Origin: Eutypella sp. D-1
Lineage: Eukaryota > Ascomycota > Sordariomycetes > Xylariales > Diatrypaceae
Reading direction: 5' to 3'
DNA: 64,000 nt
NCBI GenBank assembly: GCA_023313575.1
Contig: JAJTTP010000005.1
Span: 1,116,001-1,180,000, forward strand
Part shown: positions 23,021-35,700 of the stretch, piece by piece
How positions within the stretch are numbered: the first letter of the stretch is position 1
How the letters are laid out: each line of letters opens with the position of its first letter
Made by a program: the position numbers and the translations under genes
The notes under the pieces: generated by a model
What the model saw: the letters and a program-made list of their open reading frames with translations, nothing else
The model's database searches: none
What the model was told of the DNA's origin: nothing

Positions 23021-24110
23021 ATGACCGACCAGGTTGGAACCATTGCAGGCATCAGAGATCTCACCAGCTCCGCCGAGGACAATGAGAAGATATGGCAGAT
23101 GTGGCAAACAATCTTTCCGGAGTGGCCCATTGAACAACATCGGCTGGAGAAGATTTTCCATCTACTCCCTGGCTATCATCACATCCATGAGAATGGCTTC
23201 TGCCTGTCGTTTTTGAAGGATGGGACACACGGCAAGATAGCCGCTATTGGTGTCTTGCCACAACACCGAGGAAGAGGACTGGGTACCGCATTGCTGGAAA
23301 GGGCAAAGGCTGGGTTGAAAAACACGGCCCTTACGAATGGAGGCGCGTTGAAGACCTTGGTGATCGGATCTGAGTTCCCTCGATTCTGGCCGCAGATGCC
23401 GGTGGACTTCTCATCAAAAGTGAAGAACTTCTTTCTTCATCGAGGTGCATACTGAAATCTCAAGGATCCTTCGATTGCGAATGCTCACGATATGCAGGGT
23501 TTCGTAAACCACCCGCAGAACCAGGAGTTTGGGATCTCTACAAAGACATCCGCGGCGATGTCGCACCGCCCGAAATATTGGAGAAAGCCTCAAAGGCGAA
23601 CGTCAAGTTTTCTCCATGGTCGCCAGAGTTATATGAAGAGTGCATGACTAAGCAACGGGCTCTTTTCGTTCGTCCATCCTTGGGCCTGCATCTGTTAATG
23701 GAGAGTAACACTGACTGACTTGCATCCAGCACTGGCATGAGGCCTACGAAGCCCTTGCGGCCCATAACCAGTTCCATGAAGTCCTTGTAGCCTTCGACCC
23801 AGACACCAACGCGCAGGTTGGATGGACTCTAATGTGTTCTCCTTCTGCCCTGTTCAATCAGACCTTCGCGTTCTTGCCGCTAGTACCATCGAGAGAGAAG
23901 ACGGGGTTAATTGCTGCTGTTGGTGTTGATGAGAGTGTGAGAGGTAAAGGCGTGGGGTTGGCAATGATGGTGAAAGCCATTGAGAGCCTTCGAGAAAGAG
24001 GAGCCGAGGGGATTTTCATTGATTCAGTTGTCATTCGGGGTTTCTATGAACGCCTGGGATTCGAACCCTATTGGAAGTATGAATGCATAGCTAGCGAGGA
24101 GACCACCTGA
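23021..24110 (+). CDS. Tandem-GNAT acyl-CoA N-acyltransferase
   Basis: Three exons, 23021-23444, 23498-23667 and 23730-24110, give 324 residues. I took the ATG at 23021, the first in the open frame. Two GNAT-type acetyl-CoA loops are visible: GKIAAIGVLPQHRGRGLGTA (near residues 71-90) and AAVGVDESVRGKGVGLAM near residue 265, each with the Arg/Gln-x-x-Gly-x-Gly/Ala core. Between them is the segment FSPWSPELYEECMTKQ that is characteristic of this fungal two-domain group. The C-terminus has FIDSVVIRGFYERLGFEPYW, the usual GNAT strand 6 and 7 region. Enzymes of this fold move an acetyl group from acetyl-CoA to an amine; the substrate of this group is not established as far as I know. Both introns are short (53 and 62 nt) and phases agree. 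Confidence 0.8.
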
Positions 24111-25398
24111 AGGGACAGGCCAAGTCGAGACTCGGAATCCATGGGAACATTGTCGAGGGGTACGAGAGCGTGTGAGCGGGAACCTGTGCTGGTGTTGGCG
24201 TACCTGCTTCGAATCCGATTTTGGCTGAATCCCGTCTGCTTATTCTCTCAATCATGCTGGTCATGGTATGTTATCGCCTAAAGCCTAAAAGGCCTTGAAA
24301 AACTACTTATGTAACCAGGAATATACTCGTGTCCTATTCCCATGGCTTTGACCTACCTACGTCCATAGGTATACATACAAACTTATAGACGTAGTAGGTG
24401 CTTAGGTATGGCAATACAGGGACGCCGCTTTCGCAATGATATTGCCTTGAATTAGGTACGCTAGTGCATCGCATATATAGGGACGAGGTAGATATCCTAC
24501 TTACCTAAGTACATGTAAGAAGTAGGTAGAGATATTTAAACATGACTCTAAGAATCTTCAAAGAACGTTACATGTAGTTAGGTAGGTTGAGGAATGGAAT
24601 AACAGCGGATACAAGCACACCAGGCAGCAAGTACGGACTATCTTTATTCAGCCACAACATGTAAAGTGTGGCTTGAATACCGGATCTAGCAAGTGATTAT
24701 TAGGTAAGTGGTGGGCCCACTGGGGCGGATTTAAGCATACTACCTAAAAGAAGTACATACAGAGCCCGAACGGAACGGAAACCTTGGAACGAAACCTCGG
24801 AACAATAGAAGGCCACTGGCTTCTGACGGCTTCTGACCCTGTGTGCCCAGGTGACCTCAGGGAACTGGCGTTGCATCATATCAGCCACTACTCAGTACTA
24901 CAGTACTATATACCGGACCGGACTACTAAGATATGTACCTAAAGCTCTACTAAGTAAGCCCTCATCGTTCATCGTTATTATCATCATCTTTAAACTTCAT
25001 TACTTTCCATTATCTCACCGGCGTCAATATTTCTCAACCTCAACAGTTTCCGATCGACAGCGAACTATTAAGCGACATCTCAAATCGATCAGCTTTGGCA
25101 ATCACAATCAGCAAAGTGCTCCCAAGGCACCGGTTTTACGGCCCTACTGGAGTTTGGAGGTTGCCTGAGGAGTGTTTTCGTCTACCCCACCATTGACGAC
25201 CACGATTATCATTTACGATATCATTCACGATATCATCCACGATTTTCGATCGACGACTACGTGAATTCAACCCCATCATCAATATACTCGATACATTCAT
25301 CCTATCTTAGTCGCCGCATCGTATTTCCTTTCGATACACCTATTCCTCCCGTTTGCTCGCTTCTATTTACCTAGTCGCTTCGCCCCATCTTCATCACC
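24111..25398. other. Intergenic region and leader of SNF7
   Basis: About 1.3 kb. The left part is AT-rich with CTACCTACGT and AGGTATG words. The right 400 bp, pyrimidine-rich with CATC/TCAC words, is probably the SNF7 promoter and 5' untranslated region. No gene is seen. Confidence 0.5.
25207..25242 (+). repeat. Three tandem 12-bp repeats upstream of SNF7
   Basis: The unit TATCATYYACGA is repeated three times without a gap; only bases 7 and 8 vary (TT, TC, CC). It sits about 160-190 bp before the SNF7 start codon, in the presumed leader or core promoter. Confidence 0.8.
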
Positions 25399-26314
25399 AT
25401 GTCGGGAGTTTGGGGCTGGTTCGGCGGTGGCGCCGCTCAGAAGAAGAAAGATAGTCCCAAGAATGCGATTCTCGGCTTGAGATCGCAGTTGGACATGCTG
25501 CAGAAGCGGGAGAGGCATCTGATGAACCAGATGGAGGAGCAGGATGCTATTGCCAGGAAGAATGTGAATACAAATAAGAACGGTGATTCTCTCTTCCCCG
25601 AGGCACAAATTTTTTACCTGTTAGCACCTAGAATCACGGATCGGTATAACTGACAATGATCTTTTCCATCAGCGGCCAAGGCGGCGTTGCGGCGGAAGAA
25701 GGCGCATGAACACAACCTCGAACAGACGTTAGCACAGATCGGTACCCTGGAACAGCAGATAAACGCCATCGAATCTGCCAACATCAACCGGGAGACACTT
25801 GCTGCCATGGAAAGGGCGGGCGAGGCTATGAAACAAATACACGGCAAGCTGACGCCAGAGACGGTCGACGAAACGATGTACGTCCATAATCCACCTCAAG
25901 CTTTCCTCTATCTGATGAATATGATGAATATGATGACTGATGGAAATGAACAGGGCCAAACTACAAGAACACAACCAGCTCAGCGAGGAGATCTCCAACG
26001 CCATCACGAGCACCAACTTGGGGGAGCCCATCGACGACATATCTCTGGACGAGGAGCTCGAGCAAATGCAGCAAGAACAACTCGACGAGCAGATGCTCAA
26101 GTCTGGGACCGTGCCGGTATCGGATGCCATCCACCGGATGCCTGCCGCCGCAAACGGAGAGAGTAAGTGCTCCTTAGTTCGAAACAGTGAAGCCGAAAGT
26201 CAAGATAATGAACTAATATTCCCATCAGTCAAGGGAAAGGCCCAGCCCCAGGCCGCCGCCGAAGACGACGAGGAGGAAGAACTCCGAAAGCTGCAGGCCG
26301 AGATGGCCATGTGA
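25399..26314 (+). CDS. SNF7: ESCRT-III subunit Snf7 (Vps32)
   Basis: Four exons, 25399-25582, 25673-25877, 25954-26162 and 26229-26314, give 227 residues, close to the roughly 240 of yeast Snf7. The N-terminus MSGVWGWFGG is the membrane-inserting amphipathic motif of Snf7 proteins. It is followed by the long basic helix pair (AILGLRSQLDMLQKRERHLM; AALRRKKAHEHNLEQ) and the QHALGEEIADAI-equivalent region here reading EHNQLSEEISNAI. The acidic C-terminal part ends with EEELRKLQAEMAM, the MIM1-type helix bound by Vps4. Snf7 polymerises into spirals on endosomes for multivesicular-body sorting and, in fungi, takes part in alkaline-pH signalling (PacC/Rim pathway). All introns are 66-90 nt with good borders. 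Identification is secure. Confidence 0.93.
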
Positions 26315-29300
26315 GGCTCTTCGACGACGATCGCGTCCAATTTTATTTCCTGCTTCGCGGCGGGACCCTGCGTCGGAGACGTCGACCAGCATGGCTGGCC
26401 TACGGAGGCGGTATGCATTAGAGGTCGGGTGGGTAGGCAGTTATGGGTTGGTCCTAACATATTCGGACTGCACAAGTTGATTCTCCTTAGCCCTAGGCGT
26501 TGGCGTTGTGAGATCAGTGGTTCTTTTTTTTTTCCTCTCTTTTTTGTATGTACACATTTAATTCCCACCTTTTGTTTGGAAGTGTACCAGATAGGCGAGA
26601 TAGCCGTGCCGTCTTCTTCATGGCCAACGCGACGAACCTACTTGACATCGACTATATATGCCGCCGTTATATCTAGAAACTTTGGTTATTGCTGTGGTTG
26701 TCTTCCCCCAGCTTTGCCTTATGTGTAATGAGAAATGATGCGCATCATATATTCGTCGACGATTATGATTAAGAAGATACATGAAGTTACAAAGGGAAAG
26801 AAGAGGGGGGGGGGGCGGACGACGCTAATGTAGCGGTCTTGGTGATAACAAGTGACTAGGAGACGATTATGAGTATGCCATGGTTCCAGCCGACACTTAC
26901 TGCTGTCACTGGGCCGAAACGAGTGGAAAGATATAAATAAGTCTCTGCTAGTCTTCCAGCCTAACCGCTCAGTTAACCTGGTACACTTAGGCTTGCTCAA
27001 CTCAGAGTCCGTCCTTAAAGGGACTACCCGCACAAGTGAGGGAGTACTCTAAGAAACCCATCGGGAGCTCTTAGCAAAAATATGTCCTTGAATCGTCGTT
27101 AACCATGGGGAGCTCTTAGCAAAAATATATCCTCGAATCGTCGTTAACCATGTTCATGTAAAAGGCTAGTCATCGGGCTTGCTCAATACTACGAACTCAG
27201 CATATATCTGATTTGATATTGCCGATATCTTTTAGCTATGTTCAGTCCTTCAAAATGGCTTGCCCTGCCACCCCTCGCTCTCAAGGCGCATAGTCCATCT
27301 CTTGACCTAACCGCCCCGGATGGATGTATATATGTATGTTAAGACTCGTGGTCTGATGATGTACGGGCATATTTCGTACGCATGTTTTCATCTTATAACG
27401 GTCCAGAGCTGGTGTTCCAGTTACTCGTGCCACGGGCTGTGAAACCCTAGGATCGTGATCTGGGCACAGTTTGGTCGGTCTACTACCCAGGCTTGCCAGG
27501 TATGTACATACTGATAGACCTCTCCACTCCAACATACAACCATTCCCTCCCTCTACCCCACAGACTTTCGATGAGGCTGCTGTGGATCTCAGTCTCAGAC
27601 CCACCCCACACATGCGCAGCATACCGAAACATAAATCCTTTCGAGCTACTAAATAGTCGTAAAAGTTGACCGCCGTACGTAGATACAGCATCGTCCCAGC
27701 CTCCCTTTACACCTTGCTGCTAATACTGCCAAGAATACTGCTATCAGTCTGCTATCAGTCCCGCAGGGTCGGTAGTCTGTGCGGTGTAGGCCAGATTATT
27801 GAATCAACATGGTTACCTGAACGCCTACGAAGTCGTCGTCGTCTGAGGCATTGATGTCTCAAGGATAAGATAATTCAAGACGTTGTCTGGATTGGGGGTC
27901 CCCTTTTTCGTTTCTTGGCGTGGGGAATACCCCTATCGGTTTGATTGGGTGACTGGGTGTCTAACAGGTATTCAATCCGATGCCTGTACCTACCTACATA
28001 GTAGGTAGGCTGTAGGTAGGTAGGTAGGTTTAGATACGAGCGAGCCGCGCGAAATATTGCCACATTATATCAGATAGATCAGATAAAATAGCTCGCAACA
28101 TATTCCGTTTCAGAATCAGTTCCGTTTGTTCGGACCGATGAGCCTATAACATTGAATCTTTGTCGTTATAACGAATGTAACTCGATATTTGCATGTAGCA
28201 CATATAATACCTAGGTACACATATTTTGTCACGATACCGGGCTGACCGGGTAAAACTCCAGGCCGCTTCTAATTGTCATGTTAGGTTAGCTGTATAACGT
28301 ATAAAATCCCAGCTAAAAATGTTTACACTTGCATAACTTCTCCCCCACCACTTGTTTGCTCAAATCAGCGATCGCAACAGTGTGTGCTTAGAGTGACAAA
28401 CCAGTAGAAAGACACCCATCCTGAATCGACTCTACTGCATCTACTACCTTCCTGGTCCTCGCCATCCGCCATCCGGCACGCATCAATCCAATCATGTCCG
28501 TAGTAACATTTATGTACCAACCACCCAACTCTCTCCCCTTGCCGTCCGATAGGTCCCCACTTAGCGAATGTCGCGCTGTGGATTACCGGATGCAAGGTTT
28601 GCCCTGAAGCGAAGCCAGCAGAGGCGGACCACGTTGCAGGTCTTGCAGGCGGTACAGACATAGACAGGCAATCCGCACAAACAGCTTGCATCCCATCCCG
28701 CGCCCGACACCTTTGACACCTTGACACCTTAACACCCATCCGCCGACAGAATCCCGAGACTGAGGCCTTTTGAGAGCCAAGGAAGAGGGCCAAGAATGGT
28801 CGCGATATTGCTTGCCCGAGCTTCCAACGAGAAGGAGGGCATCTTGAGGCCTTGAGGCCCAATGATTGGGAGATGACTGGACCTGTCGTGTTCCTCGTGT
28901 GCTCTCAAGCCTTCTGGCCCTAAAAAAGCTCCCCCTTGAGCTAGGTATGTACAGTGATGCAGAGACCGCGGCCAAGTGGTTGTGCTACCACTGCCGCTAC
29001 ATGCATGCATATGCTCCGGCGGAGACCTTCTCAAGCTTCTATCCAGATCGCTCCCATGCATGCATCCCGCCCCATTCTATCTCTTGACGCCGTTGGGCCG
29101 CCATGAGACCATATGGATACGGCTTACCATAACTACATGTTGTTGCATCGCTATATTCCACTCACGCTGATTGGAACCCGCGACGTTCCAATAGCCGCCT
29201 CATCTTTGACCCAACTCTCCCTCCATTGGCGACGTGGCCCAATCTGGTCGAGTGGGCCAGTCGCCCTGGGCACGATGGTCATCACGGACGAGACTCTGGA

Positions 29301-29786
29301 CTTCTTACTCGAAACGTCAATAGCATCGAAATGATCTTCAAATCAATCTTTGAAAGATCGTTGTGTGGGGGGGCGATATCCGTTCACCCAACCTCTCACC
29401 AAGGGTTCTGCCTCTCATCGAGAGGCCTTTCATGATTCTGCTCCATCTAAAACTACCTCACCGTATTCCATAGGCAAATGATCCCTCCATATTCCCACAT
29501 CGTGCCTGAATATCGCCTAGTAATTTGAACGTGCACCGGTCTGTCGTACATCTAACAACGTTTGTCGATTGTCTCAAAAGCACCAATCCGATAAAACCAG
29601 TGCCTGATCTCACACGGACCAGGACCCAGTCCATATGTGCAATCGCTGCAACTACCCATAATTAATGTTGTAATTCTGCATAGGGCAGGCCTGGCCCGAA
29701 TAATAATAGCTCAATAATAGCCCTCTTATAAGGTTGATTGTCGAATCCTCTTTCTAGTATTAAGGAGGGACGAGAACCGTGCAATC
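26315..29786. other. Gene-poor region between SNF7 and the giant gene
   Basis: About 3.5 kb. Frames such as 28365-28862 (minus) have no recognisable domain. A 45-bp tandem duplication lies at 27063-27152, a C-free homopolymer of G near 26806-26815, and a TAGGTAGG tandem stretch at about 27989-28030. The last few hundred bases are the promoter of the giant gene. Confidence 0.5.
27063..27152. repeat. Tandem duplication of a 45-bp unit
   Basis: Bases 27063-27107 and 27108-27152 are the same 45-bp sequence beginning GGGAGCTCTTAGC and ending GTTAACCATG. They differ at two positions, both transitions. The copies abut exactly, so this is a recent local duplication in non-coding DNA. Confidence 0.9.
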
Positions 29787-32700
29787 ATGGAGGGGATAGC
29801 ATTCTCGCCTCAACGGCTTGACCCAACAGCGCACGTGCAGTATGCGGACTACTCGAATATACAAATCCTTCATATAAATGATTCGGACGACGAGAAGGAC
29901 GGGAAAGGTCGGTTCTAAACCCACGTCGATTTGCCCTAGTGGTCCGCTAATATAGCGCTTAGACAAAAACGATCAAGGTGAAGACAAGGTGGGCGTTGCC
30001 GGAGGTTCAGCCGACCCATCGTCGGGATCACCTGGGCAATCGTTCCAGTGGTCGTTCGGGGAAGCCCCACAAGATCCCGGATCACCCGATTCGCGGAGGA
30101 AGAAGAAGAAGAAGCACAGGAAGAAGGAGGCCGAGCCGCCCCCGCCCCCGCCGCAAGAGCCCGCCCCGGTGCCGAAGAGAAAGAACGCCAAGAAAAAGCA
30201 AGAGAGAGCCGCAGAGAAAGTGAAGAGCACCAGTAGGAAGGTCAGCGGGATGTCTGGTTCGGAGTCATCGACTCCGCCTCCGCCATCGGCGGAGACGGCA
30301 CCGGCAGAAGCCCCGTCACAGCCTACTGCCGCCGCCGTTGCCACCGAAGAGAAACCCACTGAAACGGCCCCACCAACATCAGAACCCGCCCCCGAAGCTC
30401 CACCCCCCGACACTACTGACAAGGCAGACGTTGAGGCTGAGCCCAAGAAGGACGAAGGAGGTCCAGAAGAACCTGGGCCAGATGCGCAGCAGTCTGCAGA
30501 AGGAACTTCAGCGCAAGACATACCAAGCGACACCGGGACGAAAGGAAACGATGACGCAACCCCGGACGCCCCTGACCAACCTCCTCTAGTCACTACAGAA
30601 GAGACGCCAGCGAATACAGATACGGCACCTAAGCCTGTTTCGGAGCCTATAAAAGATGATGAGCCGACCAAGGCCGCGGCTCCCGCTGATTCTGAGTCGA
30701 CCGAGGATGCCACTCCTGCTCCACCTGCGGATGCAGATGGAGAATCAGAAGCAGACACTCCCAACGCCGAACCTACCGCAGTCGAGACTCCAAAGCCTGT
30801 GGAATCAGATTCGGCTGGTGAAAACAGCCAAGCTGCCGACGACGAGCCACCTGCAGCTCAAGAGCAGCAAACAGAAATTCCTGAAGACGACGCCAAACCC
30901 CAAGAAGGGGCAGAAGCCGCCGCGGGGCCTGAAAATACCGGTCCCGCCCCCGAAGAAGTTAAGGAAGGAGAAGCTGGATGTGAAGGCGATGGGTCCGCAG
31001 TAACCAAGGAAGAAGTTGTTGCAGCCGAGCCTTCCCCTGAGGATGATCCCAGCCCTGGGTCGCCACCACCGCCACCGGAAGCAGTCGAAGAGCAAAAGCA
31101 AGAGTCCCACGAAGCCGAAAACCAGACCAAGGCCGAGACGCCCAAGGCAGCCGAGCCCGAATCCGTGAATGAGGAGACGTCCCCACCGCCGTCTCAAGAA
31201 GAACCCGAGAAAGGCCCTCCCACTGCGTCGGATGAAGCAACGCCGGATCCGCCATCCCCTGAAGAAGCATTGTCGGCACCCGCACCAGAAGAACCTGCTG
31301 ATTCATCGGCAGCAGTTGCGGAGGAGACCCCGTCAGCGGATCTGCAAGTGGTCTCTCAGGAACCTGAACTAAAAGTCGATGACGTCCCTCAAGACTCGGA
31401 AACAGTTGAATCCAATCCTCAGGTCGAGGCAGATGGTGGCGACTCCGAGACCAAGAATGATTCGGCTGAACTATCTGAAGCTAAGGAGGAAGAAGCAGTC
31501 GCAGCGGACCAGCCCTCAGATCCAGAACCTGCACAGCCTACAGAAACTGCCCCACAGCCCGATGGTAACGAGGAGTCACCTGCGCCTGCCACTGGTCAAC
31601 CGGTTGAGACTACAGAGACGCTCGCTGAAACCCCTTCCACCGAAAATGCTGTCAGTGAACAGGCGCCGCAGCCGACGACTGATGCCGACGAGAGCGCCCC
31701 ACAGGATCAGCCCAAAGAAACCGTATCTGAACTGCCGTCTGAACCGAAATCAACAGAGGACGACCCGACGACCGACAGTGCTGAAGCAAAGCCTGATGAC
31801 ATCTCTCCTACTTCAGAGGATGTTAAGCCTACAGACAAGGCTGCTGTTGAGGAGAACGAGGCGAAGCCGCAGCAATCCGAGTCTGAGGATGCCAAGGGTG
31901 AATCGGTGGCAGAACCCTCCGAAGTAGTTGCTGCCACTGCTGCTGATACGGAAGCTCCTGGAAGCAGCCCGCCTTCCGCTGATACTGATGTTGAGGCCAC
32001 TGTGAACCCCGAATCTGCTGATGGCACGCCGGCCGAAGATAACATACCTGAGCCCGTCGAGGCGGAGAAGCCAATAGAACAGCCATCCGCCGAGGAGCCC
32101 GCGACGGAGACGGTCGCAGAAACCACTTCTACATCTACAGAGGATGAATCAAAGCATAAGGACAGCCAGGCATTGGAGGAAGGGTCCGAAGAGGTGGTTT
32201 CTACCGAAGATAAACCTGCCGACACATCCACCGATTCACCTGATGAACAGCCCGTATCAGAGCCAGTGGCAGAGGAAAGTCCAGTCGTGCCAGCAACGGA
32301 TGAAAACCCCGGCGAGGAGACATCGAGGACAGAGCAGGCGGAAGAGTTGCAGGGAGTCGGAGATACGACATCCTCTCCTGTGGATGAGCCCGATAACACG
32401 CCTGTTGCAGCAGTAGCTGACGATGCTCCTGAGGACAAGGAGACCGAAGCTACTCCTACTAAAGACGACGAACTAGCCAATGCAGCAGAGTCTAAATCGC
32501 CGCCGTCTAAAGACGATGACCACTCGGGCGACACTGAATCAGTAGCCGCTCCCGACTTATCTGAAGACAGTGGATCGGTAGCCAACGAAGCCTCAGAAGA
32601 CAACAAAGAACCAGTGCAGGAAGTCCCTCCTGAACCGTCCCCGCCCGAAGCCGAGCCGGCTGCCGACAATAGTAAAACAGCTGACGGTATTGCTGACAAC

Positions 32701-35700
32701 AACGCCGCAGAAGTGGCGGCAAAAGAACCTGAGGATGCTGAACAAACAGTGTCTATAGTCGAAGACACTAAGTCTTTAGGCACGCCCGAACCTGAGAAAG
32801 AGCCCGATTCCACCCCAGAGATGGCGTCCAAGACGGAAGCTGATTCAGCGTCTGTTGCTACGGCGACAGCAGGCGACGGTGACGCGGATGGGAATAAAGA
32901 TGCCGATGCTGGTGAATCGAAAACTAGCGAGGCTGATATGCCGCCTGAGCCTGTCGAAAGCACACCGCCTGCACCAGTAGATGATCCTACTCCATCCTCT
33001 ACCGCTGAAGCAGCCCTCGTGGCCGAACAAGCACCTGATTCCACAGACGCGCCCAATATTGCTAAGGTCGACGATTCCAAACCCGCCGATGAAGATGAGA
33101 AATTCCATGAATCGAACATAGAAAAGACAGCTCCAGCTCCAGCTTCTGCTTCTTCTCCCGCCCCGGACACGACGAAAGATCCGGTTTCAGAAATAGAAGC
33201 GACAGACCCCCCTCAGGAACAGGCAGAGGAACCAGTCGAGGGCGCAACAGCAGAGGCGGTGGCTGATGTAAAGGCAGCGGCGAATGGGGATGTCAATGAT
33301 ACAAACGCAGAACCGACGGATTCTCCTGCATCAAACCCTGAAGCTGAGACTGAGCACCCGACTGCCAAGACTGATTCTCAAGATTCTACTGAGGATAGTG
33401 CTGGCGCAGATGCAGCTCTTGCTTCCCAGGATAAACTGGATGCGGATGCATCAGCCTCTGGGGACAAGAACGAGGAAAAGCTTACAGATAGTCCCAAGCC
33501 TGACGATGCCAAGGCTGCTCCGTCTACTATTGTAGCCCCCGAAGAGAGCACTCCTGCTGTGGATCTCGTTCCTGTAGAACCCACGGAGGATGTAGCGGCT
33601 CCGGAAGAGCCGGTTGCAGTTGCGCCAGAGACGGCACCGGTATCTATACCCGCACCTGAAGTGGCGGAGCAAGCGGAAGCCGTCACTGGAAACGCTGATG
33701 CAGTGCCGGAACCAGAAAAGGAGGTAGACTCAGTTGCTTCTGTGTCTGAAGATGTCCAGGCCCCCGCTCCTGCAGAAAAGGAGAAGGATTTAAAAGATGC
33801 CAGCGCAGCTGCAACGCCTTCTACTTCCGCTGAGAAAGCTCTCCCCGAAGACACTCCTGCGCCTCCCGGAGAAGACGCTTCACCTCCTGCGGAGACCCCC
33901 GCTCCTGCTGAGGAAGTAGCCAAGCCCGACGCCATCGAGCCTGAGGCCTTGGAATCTGGAAGTGGTCCAAAAGAGGCGGCTGCTGAAGCACCTTCCCAGC
34001 CTGCACTCAAGGACACGGCATCTGAAAATGAGAATAGCAAGTCTGAGGACGTTCCATCTGAGGACAAGACAGCGGATGAGTTACAGGAAGAAAAGACTGC
34101 CGATGTTACGGTAGATCTTAAAGCTGAGAGTGCCAAAGATGCCCCCAACCCTGCCACTGAGGGTGGTGCTAAGGCCGCCGAAGAAGCTTCAGCGGCAGAA
34201 GTAAGTGCTGCAGGGACTTCCCCCGCGAACGTCAGCGAGCCTCAATCAGACGATAAGGTTATATCGAAGGTGGATGAGGAGCCGCAGCCATCTGAAGACG
34301 TCACTCAGGCTGAAGATGTCAAGGAGACTTCTGATACCTCTCCTGACCTTGTCACTACAACAACAGAAGATGATGATATTAAAGACGCCTCACACATAAC
34401 TACCCTAGAAGCAGTTACAGAGACTGCCGAAGTGCTATTGTCTAAACCTGTTGATGACGCTGAGCCCGCTCCTGCGTCTGACGGTGAAGACCCGAATACT
34501 ACCGACCAAGCCACTGAGCCAGCTATAAATTATGGAGAACCTAAGGCAGAAGCTGAGGCTGGAGACACCCCAGAGTCTGAGTCCATTGATTCTTCTTCGG
34601 CTGAAGTTGTACCGCCTTCCGAAGATCCTGTATCACTCGATGGACCGGCTGAGCATGTCGCAAAACCTGAAAGCGAGGCTTCCCCTGCACCTGCTGTGAC
34701 GGAGGATGCTACGAATCCAGAAGAAAAGGCAGAGACAGCTACAATAGATAGTGCGAAGGACGTCGTAGCTTCTCCTGCAGAAGCTACTGCAGCAGAAAGC
34801 AACGATAGCGAACTTACCTCCCCGGAGAAAGTGGAAGCAGATGTTGCCATAGCTACGGAAGAAGCCAAGGAGCTCGAAGCGCAGCCTGATATTGAACCCA
34901 CCACCGAATCAACTATCGATCCCACAGTCAATGTTGAGCCAACCCAGGAAGAAGTGATGCCAGCTGGCGCCGCTAAAAATCATGCCGAGGAAGCAACTAC
35001 ATCTGAGACACCCAAGGATGAGCCTACAGAAGTTTCAGTGTTAGCTGTCGCACACGAACCAATCGCTGAAAGCAAGTCATCCACTGATTCTAAGGACAAG
35101 GATGTAGCATCCACACCAAAGTCAGAGCCTGCAGAAGATCCGCAAGAGCATGCCGCTCCAGCCAGAGTGGCGGATGAAGCGCCTCCCGTTACACTGGTAG
35201 AAGACAAAGCTGAGCCGGAGGCACACGCTGCTGCCGAAGCTGCAGTTGAGCCCACCAAAGTAACAACGCCGGACACTACAGCTGCCGTTATTGAAGCGTC
35301 GAAGGAAGACACACCAGAGGCAATATCATCGTCTGCACCCGAAGAACAAGCTTCCGCTACTCCAGCTGAAGAGCCTGAAGTTGCCACCCAACCAGAACCA
35401 GCGCAAACCAAAGATGGGGCTCCAGCTTTGGTTGGGGGATCTTCTCATGAAGCTGCTGTCGAGCCTGAGCCTGTTGAGATTGGGGATGCTGCTGCGTCAG
35501 CAGAAACTGAGCCCGTCAATGAAGCTCGGCCTGAGACTATTATAGAGGTTAACGAAGTAGAAGCTAAAGGCGTGGTGGCTTCAGAGGCACAAGATGAGGA
35601 TGGATCTCCCCCTGTTGAAGCGCTTGCTTCTGTCGAAGAACCTGAGTCATCTGCCCAACCTACTTCTGCTAGACCTGAGGAGGCTGCTACTGTCGCAGAG

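Noticed and set aside
28365..28975. Overlapping minus-strand frames with Cys-rich text (RMGVKVSRCQRCRARDG)
   Set aside because: The Cys spacing does not fit a zinc-finger family, frames are short and broken, and codon use looks random.
31707..33170. A 487-codon open frame on the minus strand inside the giant gene, and several similar ones (29973-30764, 33378-34157)
   Set aside because: They are antisense images of the Glu/Pro/Ala-rich coding sequence, read as Ser/Gly/Ala-rich text. They have no domains, no start context and would overlap the long plus-strand frame completely.
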